Below are positions 25,324 to 33,487 of a stretch of 64,000 bases of DNA, one piece after another (within the stretch, counting starts at the first letter, position 1; every line of letters starts with the position of its first letter). The position numbers were made by a program, and so were the translations under genes. The DNA is from Caribbeanibacter sp964518305 (lineage in GTDB: Bacteria; Gemmatimonadota; Gemmatimonadetes; Palauibacterales; Palauibacteraceae): NCBI GenBank assembly GCA_964518305.1, contig CAZFDK010000005.1, positions 39,253-103,252 on the forward strand, read 5' to 3'. The notes beneath the pieces are model-generated. The model did no database searches and had not been told where the DNA came from. It was given only the letters and a program-made list of their open reading frames with translations.

Positions 25324-26189
25324 CGGCGGCCGCGGACGGCATGGAGAACATCCGCATGGAGCGGGAGGGCGGGGTGGGGATCATCACCATCGACCGCCCG
25401 GACCGCTTCAACTCCCTGGACGTGTCCACGGCGAAGGATTTCCGGAAGGCGGGGCTCCAGTATTCCCGCGAGGAGGACGTCCGGGCCGTGGTCCTCCGCG
25501 GCCGCGGCGACGTGTTCTGCAGCGGCGCCGACCTGAAGTACGTGCGGGACCACGGCGACGAGGAGGACTTCGGCTACCTGCAGCCCGAGGGAGTGGGGGC
25601 CGAGGAGGGCGGTCACGGCCGGGCCTTCAAGGAGATCCTGGAGTACATCCACAGCGCGATCTCGGAGATGAAGCGTGCACCGAAGCCCTTCCTGGCCGGC
25701 GTGGACGGCATGGCGGCGGCCGGGGGCTTCGGCATCGCCATGGCCTGCGACCTGGTCTTCGCGTCGGAGGACGCCCGCTTCGAGTGGGCCTACCACAAGA
25801 CCGGTCTCACCGGGGCCGAGAGCTCCACCTTCTTCCTGCCCCGGCTCCTCGGGCTCCGAAAAGCGCTGGAGCTGGTGTTTCTGAACCCCCGGCTGAGCGC
25901 CCGGGAGGCCGCGGAGATGGGGCTGGTGAACCGGGTGTGGGCGGCGGAGGACTTCGACGACGAGCTGAGGGGCGTGGCCCGGGAGCTCGCCTCCGGGCCC
26001 ACGGAGGCCTACGCCGTCGCCAAGCGGCTGGTGCACCAGGCCGCCGGCATCGACCAGCTGGACTACCACATGGACGAGGAGCTTGAGAACCTGTCGCGGA
26101 TCGCCGACGGCGAGGACTTCGCCGAGGGGCTGGAGGCCTTCTTCGAGGGGCGAAAACCCGACTTCGGCGGCGGGGACGTGTCCCGATGA
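25320..26189 (+). CDS. Enoyl-CoA hydratase/isomerase-fold protein, likely C-terminal half of a split HypX
   Basis: The 289-residue protein is a crotonase-fold enzyme. CoA-binding and oxyanion-hole segments are visible: SGADLKY (68-74) and GMAAAGGFG (130-138), followed by TGAESSTFFLP (164-174) in the catalytic loop. In HypX the crotonase domain releases CO from formyl-CoA for the hydrogenase Fe(CN)2CO centre. The GTG at 25320 overlaps the formyltransferase stop; ATG 25341 is an alternative start. It sits between hyp genes and a nickel permease, which makes a role in fatty-acid metabolism unlikely. The activity itself is inferred. Confidence 0.75.
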   Translation: MTAAADGMENIRMEREGGVGIITIDRPDRFNSLDVSTAKDFRKAGLQYSREEDVRAVVLRGRGDVFCSGADLKYVRDHGDEEDFGYLQPEGVGAEEGGHGRAFKEILEYIHSAISEMKRAPKPFLAGVDGMAAAGGFGIAMACDLVFASEDARFEWAYHKTGLTGAESSTFFLPRLLGLRKALELVFLNPRLSAREAAEMGLVNRVWAAEDFDDELRGVARELASGPTEAYAVAKRLVHQAAGIDQLDYHMDEELENLSRIADGEDFAEGLEAFFEGRKPDFGGGDVSR

Positions 26190-26830
26190 CTGCCGCGTTG
26201 GAGGGGGCGCTGATCGGGCTGGTGGCCGGCGCCGGCCACGTGCTGGCCGGCGCCGACCACCTGGCGGTGGTCTCCCCGCTGGCCGCCAGCCGCCGGTCCG
26301 GCGCGTGGCGGACCGGCTTGCGGTGGGGGCTCGGCCACGCCGGCGGGGTGGCGGTGATCGGGGTGGCGGCGGCCCTGCTGCGGGAAGCGCTCCCCATGGA
26401 GCAGGTCACGGCGTGGAGCGAGCGGGCGGTGGGCATCAGCCTCATGGCCGTCGGGCTGTGGGCCCTGACGGCCGTGGTTCGGGTCCTGAGAGAATCCGAG
26501 GACGGCGATGGCCCCTCGCACGAGGTCCTGCATGGTCGGGAGGGGCGCGCGGCGTTCGCCGTGGGGCTTTTGCACGGCACGGCCGGGGCCGGCCACGTCC
26601 TGGGCGTGCTGCCGGCCCTGGCGCTGCCCACCCGGCTCGGATCCATCGCCTACCTCCTCTCCTTCGCCGCCGGCACCGTGGCGGCGATGACGGTCTACGC
26701 GGCGGTGGTCGGCCAGGCCGGGCGGCGTCTGTCGCTCTCCGGACGCAACGCCTACGCGGGTCTGCTGGCCGGATGCTCGGCCCTGTCGGTGGTCGTCGGG
26801 GCCTTCTGGCTCGGGCTGGTGGGGCCGTAG
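26186..26830 (+). CDS. Nickel permease-like membrane protein (UreH/NiCoT-like)
   Basis: The 214-residue protein has about six membrane helices. The first helix carries the metal-binding signature HVLAGADH (H18, D24, H25) and a later helix has WGLGH (H51), which are marks of nickel/cobalt permeases and the UreH-like family. A third His pair lies in LLHGTAGAGH. As last gene of the hydrogenase operon (ATGA overlap with the crotonase gene) it would supply Ni2+ for the active site. Specificity for nickel over cobalt comes from context. Confidence 0.8.
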   Translation: MTAALEGALIGLVAGAGHVLAGADHLAVVSPLAASRRSGAWRTGLRWGLGHAGGVAVIGVAAALLREALPMEQVTAWSERAVGISLMAVGLWALTAVVRVLRESEDGDGPSHEVLHGREGRAAFAVGLLHGTAGAGHVLGVLPALALPTRLGSIAYLLSFAAGTVAAMTVYAAVVGQAGRRLSLSGRNAYAGLLAGCSALSVVVGAFWLGLVGP

Positions 26831-26848
26831 ACGTGGCGGGTCGGGACC

Positions 26849-27805
26849 TCAGACGGCCAGTCCCGCGGCGAAGAGAGTCGCGTACGCGACGGCGAGCTGT
26901 CCCGCCTGCGGCGTGAGAGGCAGGAGATGCTTCCAGCGGTCGGCCCTCCTGACTCTCCGGAAGATCACGACGGCGTACGGAGCCGTCAGCAGGGGGAGGA
27001 GCACGGCGACGTCGTGACCGGAGCGCGGCACGAACCAGACGGGAACGGCGTACGCCAGGGCCGTGAGGACGCCCATCTCCACCTCCGTCCAGTCCCGGCC
27101 GATGATCACGGCCAGCGTCCGCTCCCCCTTCTCGCGATCGAAGCGAAGATCACGGATGTTGTCGATGAGGAGGATGTTCGTGATCAGCGCGGCCATGGGC
27201 AGGCCGGCGGCCACCGACTCCAGCGTCAGCGCGTCTCCGGGTACGCCCGTCGGGAAACCCGTCGCCAGGTTCGACGCGGCCTGGACGTAGTAGGTGCCGG
27301 AGACCGAGACGATGCCGAAGAATAGGAAGAAGAGCGGGTCGCCGAGTCCGCGGTCGCCGAGCCGGAGCGGATCGGACGAGTACGCCAGGCTGGCGCCGGC
27401 GCTGACGACCCCGAGGGCGAGCGCCGGCAGGCCACCGATCCGGACCAGGTAGGCGCCCGGGACCGCCGCCAGCAGGTAGCATCCGGCGGTGGCCCGGGCC
27501 AGGAGACGGAGGTCGACGACGCCCGCCTCCAGGGCACGGACCAGGAGCGGGTGCTCACGATCGTCGGGATGGCGGCGGAGGTTGTGGTAGTTGTCCGCGA
27601 TCACTCCGCCGAGCTGGATCAGCCATCCGGCGGCCAGGGCCGCGGTCGCTGCCCACGGGGCGAAGACGCCGTCGTGGAGGGCGAGGCCCGCGGCCACGAC
27701 GACCGGTGCCAGCGCGGTGGGAAGAGTGTGGCGCGGATAGACGAGCATCCGCACCCAGACGTCGCGCCGGGTGGGGACCTCGGTTGACGGGGAGGGGGCC
27801 GACAT
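26849..27805 (-). CDS. menA: UbiA-family prenyltransferase, probably MenA
   Basis: The 318-residue protein has eight or nine membrane helices and the two Asp-rich prenyl-diphosphate motifs: DNYHNLRRHPDD near residue 71 and DNIRDLRFDREKGERTLAV near 225. The second is characteristic of MenA, which prenylates 1,4-dihydroxy-2-naphthoate in menaquinone synthesis. The NDxxD-type first motif is altered to DNYHN, so another UbiA member is possible. It converges on the hydrogenase operon with only 18 bases between. Its place between a quinone-reducing hydrogenase and a quinol-oxidising cytochrome is suggestive. Confidence 0.8.
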   Translation of the reverse strand: MSAPSPSTEVPTRRDVWVRMLVYPRHTLPTALAPVVVAAGLALHDGVFAPWAATAALAAGWLIQLGGVIADNYHNLRRHPDDREHPLLVRALEAGVVDLRLLARATAGCYLLAAVPGAYLVRIGGLPALALGVVSAGASLAYSSDPLRLGDRGLGDPLFFLFFGIVSVSGTYYVQAASNLATGFPTGVPGDALTLESVAAGLPMAALITNILLIDNIRDLRFDREKGERTLAVIIGRDWTEVEMGVLTALAYAVPVWFVPRSGHDVAVLLPLLTAPYAVVIFRRVRRADRWKHLLPLTPQAGQLAVAYATLFAAGLAV

Positions 27806-27940
27806 GCAGGGGTTTCTCGTGGTCGGGGACGGAACCGACGGGGTCGAAGCTGGATATCATGTGGAGAGACTCCGCGGGACGCCAGCGTTCGTGCCGGCTA
27901 CCGTGGATTGGTCAGGTCAGCGCGGGAGGAGAGAGTAGCG

Positions 27941-29338
27941 ATGAGCATGTCCTGGCTACCGGGGCCCGGCGAGGCAGTCCTGATGCTGCAGCATATGCAG
28001 CAGCCGGGCCCGCACACCCGCCCCGGCGAGGAGATGGGCGCCCCGCTTCCCGGCGGGATCGCCGAGGTGCTGCGATTCTTCTTCTCCGGCGTCCCGCAGT
28101 GGATCCAGATCGGCGGGGCGATTCTCGGCTTCATCGTGGCCGTATGGCTGGCCGTCTTCCTGTGGAACCGTCGTCTCGAGATCTGGGAGTGGATCCGCAC
28201 CCGTCCGGCGATGGTCCAGTCCGCGATGGGGCTGGCCGTGGTGATCTTCATCACCGGCGCGGCCTGGTTCGGCCAGGAGGCGTGGAACTACACGCAGCAC
28301 GAGAATGCCTTCTGCGTCTCCTGCCACGTGATGGGGGGCTCCTTCGAGCGCTTCACGCAGAGCGAGCACTCTGAGCTCGAGTGCCACGACTGTCACCAGC
28401 AGCCCATCAGCGCCAGCATGCGGCAGGTCTACCTCTGGGTGGTGGAGCGCCCCGAGGAGATCGGGGGGCACGCGCCGGTCGCGAACGAGGTCTGTGCGGA
28501 GTGCCACATCCAGTCGGATCCGGACAGCACCTGGCAGCGCATCGCGGCCACCGCCGGCCACCGGATCCACCTGGAGTCGGATTCCTCCGCGCTGGAGGAC
28601 GTGATGTGCGTTACCTGCCACGGGGAGGAGGTGCACCGATTCGTGCCGGCCGACCAGACCTGCGCCCAGTCGGACTGCCACGCCGAGAGCGACACCGAGA
28701 TCGTACTGGGCAAGATGGCCTCCTCCCAGACCACCTTCCACTGCCTGAGCTGCCACGAATACACGGCTCCGGCCCCGGAGCAGGCCTCGCTGGACACCGC
28801 CCTGACGGCGCTCAGCCCCTCCCGCACGCAGTGCCTGGCGTGTCACGAGATGCAGGAGGAACTGGAGACGCTCCAGGTGGGCGAGGACCCCCACGGCCCC
28901 GGGTGCGGCCAGTGCCACAACCCGCACTCACAGGAGCAGCCGGATGTGGCCTTCGCCACCTGTACGGGCGCCGGATGCCACGCGAGCCCCGACACCCTGA
29001 CGCCCTTCCACCGGGACCTGGCCGGGGCGAAGCTCGAGGACTGCGCCGCCTGCCACGAGGCCCATACGTGGGAGGTGGAGGGAAGCAACTGCGGTGCGTG
29101 CCACGCGGACATCGCCGGCGCCGAGCCGGGGGAGCCGCTTCCGGGCGACCATCCGGAGATGAATGTCGGTGACACGGCGGTGGCTGCATCGGGACTCCCG
29201 GACGGCCACCCCTCAGTGAGGGCGTCGGGCGACCTCCCCGCCGTGTCGACCGTCCGGGGCGAGCTTCCCGAGGGGCATCCGTCGATGCCGCCGAGGTGGC
29301 GGTCGCTGCCCTCCGACCACCCGTCCGTGCAACCTTAA
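27941..29338 (+). CDS. NapC/NrfH-type membrane cytochrome with 11 hemes
   Basis: The 465-residue protein begins with two membrane helices (about 45-72 and 86-108). The second leads into CVSCHVM, the heme site with a downstream Met that marks NapC/NrfH quinol dehydrogenases. Four hemes (CVSCH, CHDCH, CAECH, CVTCH) form that module. Seven more follow, two with CX4CH spacing (CAQSDCH, CTGAGCH). The last 66 residues contain four LPxxHPx repeats (at 400, 419, 442, 456). The ATG at 27941 has GGGAGGAG upstream. Its likely role is to take electrons from menaquinol and pass them to periplasmic cytochromes. Confidence 0.85.
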   Translation: MSMSWLPGPGEAVLMLQHMQQPGPHTRPGEEMGAPLPGGIAEVLRFFFSGVPQWIQIGGAILGFIVAVWLAVFLWNRRLEIWEWIRTRPAMVQSAMGLAVVIFITGAAWFGQEAWNYTQHENAFCVSCHVMGGSFERFTQSEHSELECHDCHQQPISASMRQVYLWVVERPEEIGGHAPVANEVCAECHIQSDPDSTWQRIAATAGHRIHLESDSSALEDVMCVTCHGEEVHRFVPADQTCAQSDCHAESDTEIVLGKMASSQTTFHCLSCHEYTAPAPEQASLDTALTALSPSRTQCLACHEMQEELETLQVGEDPHGPGCGQCHNPHSQEQPDVAFATCTGAGCHASPDTLTPFHRDLAGAKLEDCAACHEAHTWEVEGSNCGACHADIAGAEPGEPLPGDHPEMNVGDTAVAASGLPDGHPSVRASGDLPAVSTVRGELPEGHPSMPPRWRSLPSDHPSVQP

Positions 29339-29465
29339 GGCGGGCGACGACGGCCCCGCACGAATCCGGATCGTCTGCAGTGAACGCCCCCCGCTCGTAC
29401 GTTTAACGTTCGCGCGTACCGGCGGTCGCGCCCGGCTCTCCATCCGTGTATCAGCCCCGTACCCG

Positions 29466-30683
29466 ATGGCCGAACGACCTGGTGACGACACGATCCGTTT
29501 CCATCCACCGGTCCGACGGCCGGCGACCGGCCGAGCACCGTCGGCCGTGCTCGTCGCGCTGGCCCTTGTCCTGACCCTTCCTGTCGCCCTCCCCGCACAG
29601 GAGTCCGGCGTCGTGGCGGCGGCGGACGTGGCCTCGGGCGACGTCTCGCTCCTCGATGCCACCTGCTGGGGCGTGGCGGCCCGGATGAGCATGGGGGGAG
29701 AGGTCCATCAGCTGTCGCCGGCGTCGGGAGGAGCCCGAGCCTACGTGGCGCATTCGGTGCGGCGGCCCGGTGCATCCGGGAACGGCGGAGCCGATCGGGG
29801 ACCGGCGCCTCCGGCCGAGGCGAAGAGCGTCGCCGCGGTGGGGGCCGTGACGGTGCTGGATCTGGCGGCGCGGCGGACCACGGGCCGGTTCCATCTCGGG
29901 CGCACCGGGACCATCACGGACGTGTGGGCGGGGCACGAGGGGAGCCGCATCTGGGTCGCGGCGGAGCGGAACGGCCGAGTGCTCACGCTCGACGCGGACA
30001 CCGGTGAGCTCCTGATGAAGTGGACGATCGGAGAGAGCTCCCCGCAGTCCGGGGCCGTGAGCCGCGACGACCGCTATCTCTTCGTCACGAACCGCGAGGC
30101 CGGGACCCTGACCGTCATCGATCGCGTGACCGTGGCGGCGAACACGGTACCGCTGGGCCGGGGTGTCGGGAGCGTGGCCGTCGGTCCGCAGGGCGAGGCA
30201 TGGGTCGCCGATCGGGACGACGACCGCCTGTGGATCGTGGACGGGCGCTCGGAGGAGGTCCTGGGCGAGCTACCGTCGGGCGGGTCGGTTCCCGTTCAGC
30301 TTCAGCGGCGTCCCGGTGCCGAGGAGATGTGGGCCCTCCACTCGGACAGCGGCGGGGTGCAGATCTTCGACACCGGGGGACTGCGGCGGGTCGGGAGCGT
30401 GCAGCTGCCGGGCCGGCCGCGCGCTCTCCGCTTCTCGCCCGACGGCCGGCGAGCGCTGGTGACGGTGCCGGACCCGGGCCTCGTGGTCATGGTCGATGCG
30501 GTCGGGCGGCGGGTGCTGGACACGGCGCGCGTTCCCCTGCGGCCGGGTGCCCTGGGCTGGTTCCCCTGCCCGGACGGCCGTTGCGGGCCCGGTGCCTCCC
30601 GGTGGCGAAAGGGCCGAGCGGGGCTCCCCGGCGAGCACTGGAGCAAGGCCGACCTGGTCGGCGACCTGTGGTGCGGCGGCTGA
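29466..30683 (+). CDS. Exported YVTN-type beta-propeller protein
   Basis: The 405-residue product has a signal region (hydrophobic core ~27-44, LPAQES cleavage). Repeated blade motifs follow, such as GAVTVLDLAARRTTGRF, GRVLTLDADTGELL, GTLTVIDRVT and DDRLWIVDGRS, ending with a DGRRALVTVPDPG blade: a seven-bladed propeller of the YVTN/NHL kind. Cysteines occur mainly at the end (PCPDGRC, LWCGG). No catalytic residue is recognised. Following the NapC-type gene by 127 bases, it may be a periplasmic binding partner for the redox chain, but this is context only. Confidence 0.7.
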   Translation: MAERPGDDTIRFHPPVRRPATGRAPSAVLVALALVLTLPVALPAQESGVVAAADVASGDVSLLDATCWGVAARMSMGGEVHQLSPASGGARAYVAHSVRRPGASGNGGADRGPAPPAEAKSVAAVGAVTVLDLAARRTTGRFHLGRTGTITDVWAGHEGSRIWVAAERNGRVLTLDADTGELLMKWTIGESSPQSGAVSRDDRYLFVTNREAGTLTVIDRVTVAANTVPLGRGVGSVAVGPQGEAWVADRDDDRLWIVDGRSEEVLGELPSGGSVPVQLQRRPGAEEMWALHSDSGGVQIFDTGGLRRVGSVQLPGRPRALRFSPDGRRALVTVPDPGLVVMVDAVGRRVLDTARVPLRPGALGWFPCPDGRCGPGASRWRKGRAGLPGEHWSKADLVGDLWCGG

Positions 30684-30759
30684 TGCTGTCTCCCGTCGGC
30701 GGGAGATGTCGGTCTGCCGGAGGCGCACGCGTCCGCTGACGTTCCCCGGCTCCGACCCC

Positions 30760-30773
30760 GGAGTCTTCCCCAC
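30760..30773. promoter_or_regulatory. Partial copy of the GTGGGGAGTCTTCCCAC element
   Basis: GGAGTCTTCCCCAC matches one arm and the centre of the divergent-region palindrome with one inserted C. A TAGCTTG element (30820-30826) follows 46 bases later on the plus strand, echoing the pairing seen at 16185-16277. Confidence 0.3.
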
Positions 30774-30860
30774 AGTGCCGGTCCACCCTTCCCCGACGGA
30801 CGCCCCCGAGACCCGCCGATAGCTTGTCGATCCTGAGTCGGAAGCCGGCCCGTAGGAACA

Positions 30861-30893
30861 TTGACAATACATAACTATATAACTAGATAGTTA
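30861..30893 (+). promoter_or_regulatory. Promoter with embedded AT-rich operator before the RND efflux operon
   Basis: TTGACA at 30861-30866 is followed after 17 bases by TAGATA (30884-30889), a reasonable sigma-70 promoter. Between and over it lies the palindrome TAACTAT-N8-ATAGTTA (30872-30893). This is the only strongly AT-rich patch for kilobases around. The overlap of operator and promoter suggests a repressor of the TetR, MarR or ArsR kind; no such gene is nearby. Confidence 0.65.
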
Positions 30894-30962
30894 AATCAAT
30901 TCCGGGGGCTCGTCTGGTCGACGCCACCGGAGCCGCCTGTGTTCACGGGGAGGATCGTCCGT

Positions 30963-32372
30963 ATGCCGAAGACCACAGCCATCGACAGGGTGGGAGGGCT
31001 GCTCGTGGCGGCGGCCACGGCTCTCCTCCTGCCCGCGGCGCCGGCCGGGGCGCAGCAGGCCCCGGGCGCCGAGCCGGACAGCGTCCTTCGCCGCCCGCTC
31101 ACGCTCGAGGAGACCGTCGCCGAGGCGATGGAGGGAAACCCGGACCTGAAGGCGAGCCGTCTCCGCGAGCGGATGGCCGGTGCCGGCGTCCAGGGGGCGA
31201 CCAGCGCGCTCCTGCCCCGCGTCGAGGTCACCAGCGGCTGGCAGCGGACGACCGATCCGGTGGGCGTCTTCGGGACGAAGCTCCGGCAGGGACGCTTCGC
31301 GCGCGGGGACCTGGCCATCGACGTCCTGAACGACCCGGCCCCGATCTCCGACTGGACCTCGGCGGCGGAGGTCCAGTGGAGCGTGGTGGATCCCAGCCGA
31401 TGGGCGCAGAGGAGCGCGGCCTCCAGCCAGGCGGCCGCGGCCCGGTGGCGCGCGGAGCGGACCCGCGAGGGCACGGAGTTCCGGGCGCGGGCCCTCTATT
31501 ACGGGGCGGCCCGGGCCGAAGCCCAGCTGGAGGCGGCACAGGCCGCCGAGGACGCCGCCGAGTCCAACCTGGAGCTGTTCCGCAGGCGGCGGGACGAGGG
31601 CCTCCTGACCGACGCCGACGTTCTTCAGGCCGAGGCGGAGGTGGAAGCCGCCCGAGCCCGCCGGATCGAGGCGCGAAAAAACCTCGGGGAGGCTCGGGAG
31701 CAGCTGGGGCTCTTCCTGGGCTGGAGTCCCGACTCCGTCCCCGTTCCGGCCGACACGATGGCTTCGCCGGAGGCGCCGTCGGCGGAGGGGGTGTTCCGCC
31801 CGGAGGAACGGGCCGACCTGCAGGCCCTCGAGGCCATGGCCGAAGCGGCGCGTTCCGAGGAGGACGTCGCCTGGCGCCGGTACCTGCCGGCCCTGGACGC
31901 CTTCGGCCGCTGGGCCCTCCACGACGCCGACACGCCGCTCGGCTCCGATGGAGACCACTGGTCGGTGGGCCTCCAGCTCCGGTGGACGGTCTTCGCGGGC
32001 CTCGGCCGAGAGGCGGCCCGGAAGCGGGCGGACCTCTCCGCGCAGGAGGCCAGGCTCCAGTACACGAGCGCGGTGCGCGAGGCCACTGCCGAGGTACGCC
32101 AGGCCCGGCGCGCCGTGGAGTCCGCCCGTCAGCGCCTGGAAGCGACGCGCGCAGCGCGCCGTGCCGCGGAGCGGGGTCGTGACCTGACGCGGCGCCGGTT
32201 CGAGGAGGGGCTCGCCATCGCCTCGGACGTACTCCTGGCCGAGAGCCGGGTGACGGCCATGCGAAGCCGGGCCATCGAGGCTCTGGCCGGTTACCACGTA
32301 GCACGGGCCCGCCTCCGCTTCGCGCGATCACAGGATGTCAGCGATTCGAGCAGCCCCGGAGAGGGACGATGA
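30963..32372 (+). CDS. TolC-family outer-membrane efflux protein
   Basis: The 469-residue protein has a signal peptide ending near PAGAQQ (~29) and two repeats of long Ala/Arg/Glu coiled-coil helices (about 130-245 and 350-450), the layout of the TolC trimeric channel. The family opening LTLEETVAEAMEGNPDLKAS is at about residue 45. I chose ATG 30963 because GGGGAGG precedes it. It is the first gene of the efflux operon and its stop overlaps the adaptor start (ATGA). It is regulated by the AT-rich promoter at 30861. Confidence 0.9.
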   Translation: MPKTTAIDRVGGLLVAAATALLLPAAPAGAQQAPGAEPDSVLRRPLTLEETVAEAMEGNPDLKASRLRERMAGAGVQGATSALLPRVEVTSGWQRTTDPVGVFGTKLRQGRFARGDLAIDVLNDPAPISDWTSAAEVQWSVVDPSRWAQRSAASSQAAAARWRAERTREGTEFRARALYYGAARAEAQLEAAQAAEDAAESNLELFRRRRDEGLLTDADVLQAEAEVEAARARRIEARKNLGEAREQLGLFLGWSPDSVPVPADTMASPEAPSAEGVFRPEERADLQALEAMAEAARSEEDVAWRRYLPALDAFGRWALHDADTPLGSDGDHWSVGLQLRWTVFAGLGREAARKRADLSAQEARLQYTSAVREATAEVRQARRAVESARQRLEATRAARRAAERGRDLTRRRFEEGLAIASDVLLAESRVTAMRSRAIEALAGYHVARARLRFARSQDVSDSSSPGEGR

Positions 32373-33487
32373 TTGGACACGAACAGAGCGACAGCTCGCC
32401 CCCTGCGGGGGGCACGACGATGCGGGCCGCGACCGTTGCGGCGGGGATCTTTCTCGCCGCGGCCCTGGCGGCGTGCGGCGGAGAGGACGGGGCTCCCCAC
32501 CGGGAGTCGGTCTCGCCGGTGGACGTCCAGGTGACCGGCGCCGAGACGGCGGCCACGGAGCGCTCCGTGGCCGCCACCGTGGAGGCGGCCAGCTCCGCCG
32601 ACATCGCCACGCGGATGAGCGGCACCGTCGAGCGGGTGGCCGTGGACGTCGGGAGCCGTGTCAGCCGCGGCGACACGCTCGTGGCCCTGGACGAGGAGGA
32701 CGTGGAGGCCCGGATCTCCCGGGCCGAGGCCGCGCTCCGGAAGGCGGAGAAGTACTACGACCGCATCCAGTCGCTGGCCGCCGACGGCGCGGCCACCGAG
32801 CAGGAGCTGGACGACGCCCGGGCAGGCCTGGAGCAGGCCCGGGCGGCCCTCGAGGAGGCCAGGGCGCAGCGCGCCTATGTCGTACTAAGGGCGCCCTTCG
32901 ACGGCGTCGTGACCCGGCGGAACGTGGACCCGGGCGACCTGGCCTCCCCGGGCCGGCCCGTACTCAACCTGGTCGAGGCCGGATCCGTGAAGATCGTGGC
33001 CGACCTGCCGGCGGAGCTGGCGCCGGAGGTGAAGTCCGGGACCCGGGCGACGGTGGTGGATCCAGCGAGCGGCCGAACCGCCGCCGCCGAGATCGTGCGC
33101 GTGTCGCCGGCCGTGGAGGCCTCCACCCGGCAGTTCCGCGTGGAGGCCCGCTTCCGTGAGGGAGGGAGCGGCGGACTCGCTCTCTCGCCCGGAAGCTTCG
33201 TGCGGCTCCGGCTGCCGGGGTTCGCGCCGCCCTCGGTGTGGGTCCCCCGGGACGCCGTGGTACAGCGCGGCCAGCTCGCCGGCGTCTTCGTCCTGCGGTC
33301 CGATACGCTCCGGCTCCACTGGATCCGGACCGGTGAGCGCCGCGACGGCAGCGTGGAGGCCCTGGCGGGTCTCTCGCCCGGCGACAGTGTCGTACGGAGC
33401 CCGGCGTCCCGCCTGGCGGACGGCACGCCCGCCGGAGACGTGACCAGCCGCTCGTGGGCGCCGACGGACACGGGAGGCGGTCGATGA
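32369..33487 (+). CDS. RND efflux periplasmic adaptor (membrane fusion protein)
   Basis: The 372-residue adaptor bridges the inner-membrane pump and the TolC channel. A lipobox (ALAAC, near residue 36) anchors it. The lipoyl/barrel-sandwich half-motifs are visible as GTVERVAVDVGSRVSRGDTL (~88) and RAPFDGVVTRRNVDPGD (~174), flanking a coiled-coil hairpin (~115-170). Beta-barrel and membrane-proximal domains follow. It overlaps both neighbours by 4 bases. Confidence 0.92.
   Translation: MIGHEQSDSSPPAGGTTMRAATVAAGIFLAAALAACGGEDGAPHRESVSPVDVQVTGAETAATERSVAATVEAASSADIATRMSGTVERVAVDVGSRVSRGDTLVALDEEDVEARISRAEAALRKAEKYYDRIQSLAADGAATEQELDDARAGLEQARAALEEARAQRAYVVLRAPFDGVVTRRNVDPGDLASPGRPVLNLVEAGSVKIVADLPAELAPEVKSGTRATVVDPASGRTAAAEIVRVSPAVEASTRQFRVEARFREGGSGGLALSPGSFVRLRLPGFAPPSVWVPRDAVVQRGQLAGVFVLRSDTLRLHWIRTGERRDGSVEALAGLSPGDSVVRSPASRLADGTPAGDVTSRSWAPTDTGGGR

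Noticed and set aside
24526..26189. Ordinary PurN plus fatty-acid enoyl-CoA hydratase
   Set aside because: Position in a hyp operon, 4-base coupling, and the altered sequence after the catalytic His fit a HypX function better. It is not ruled out by sequence alone.
24526..26189. A fused hypX broken by a sequencing frameshift
   Set aside because: The junction is a clean GTGA overlap like many others in this window, and both proteins have complete ends with low-complexity edges. A raw-read check would still be useful.
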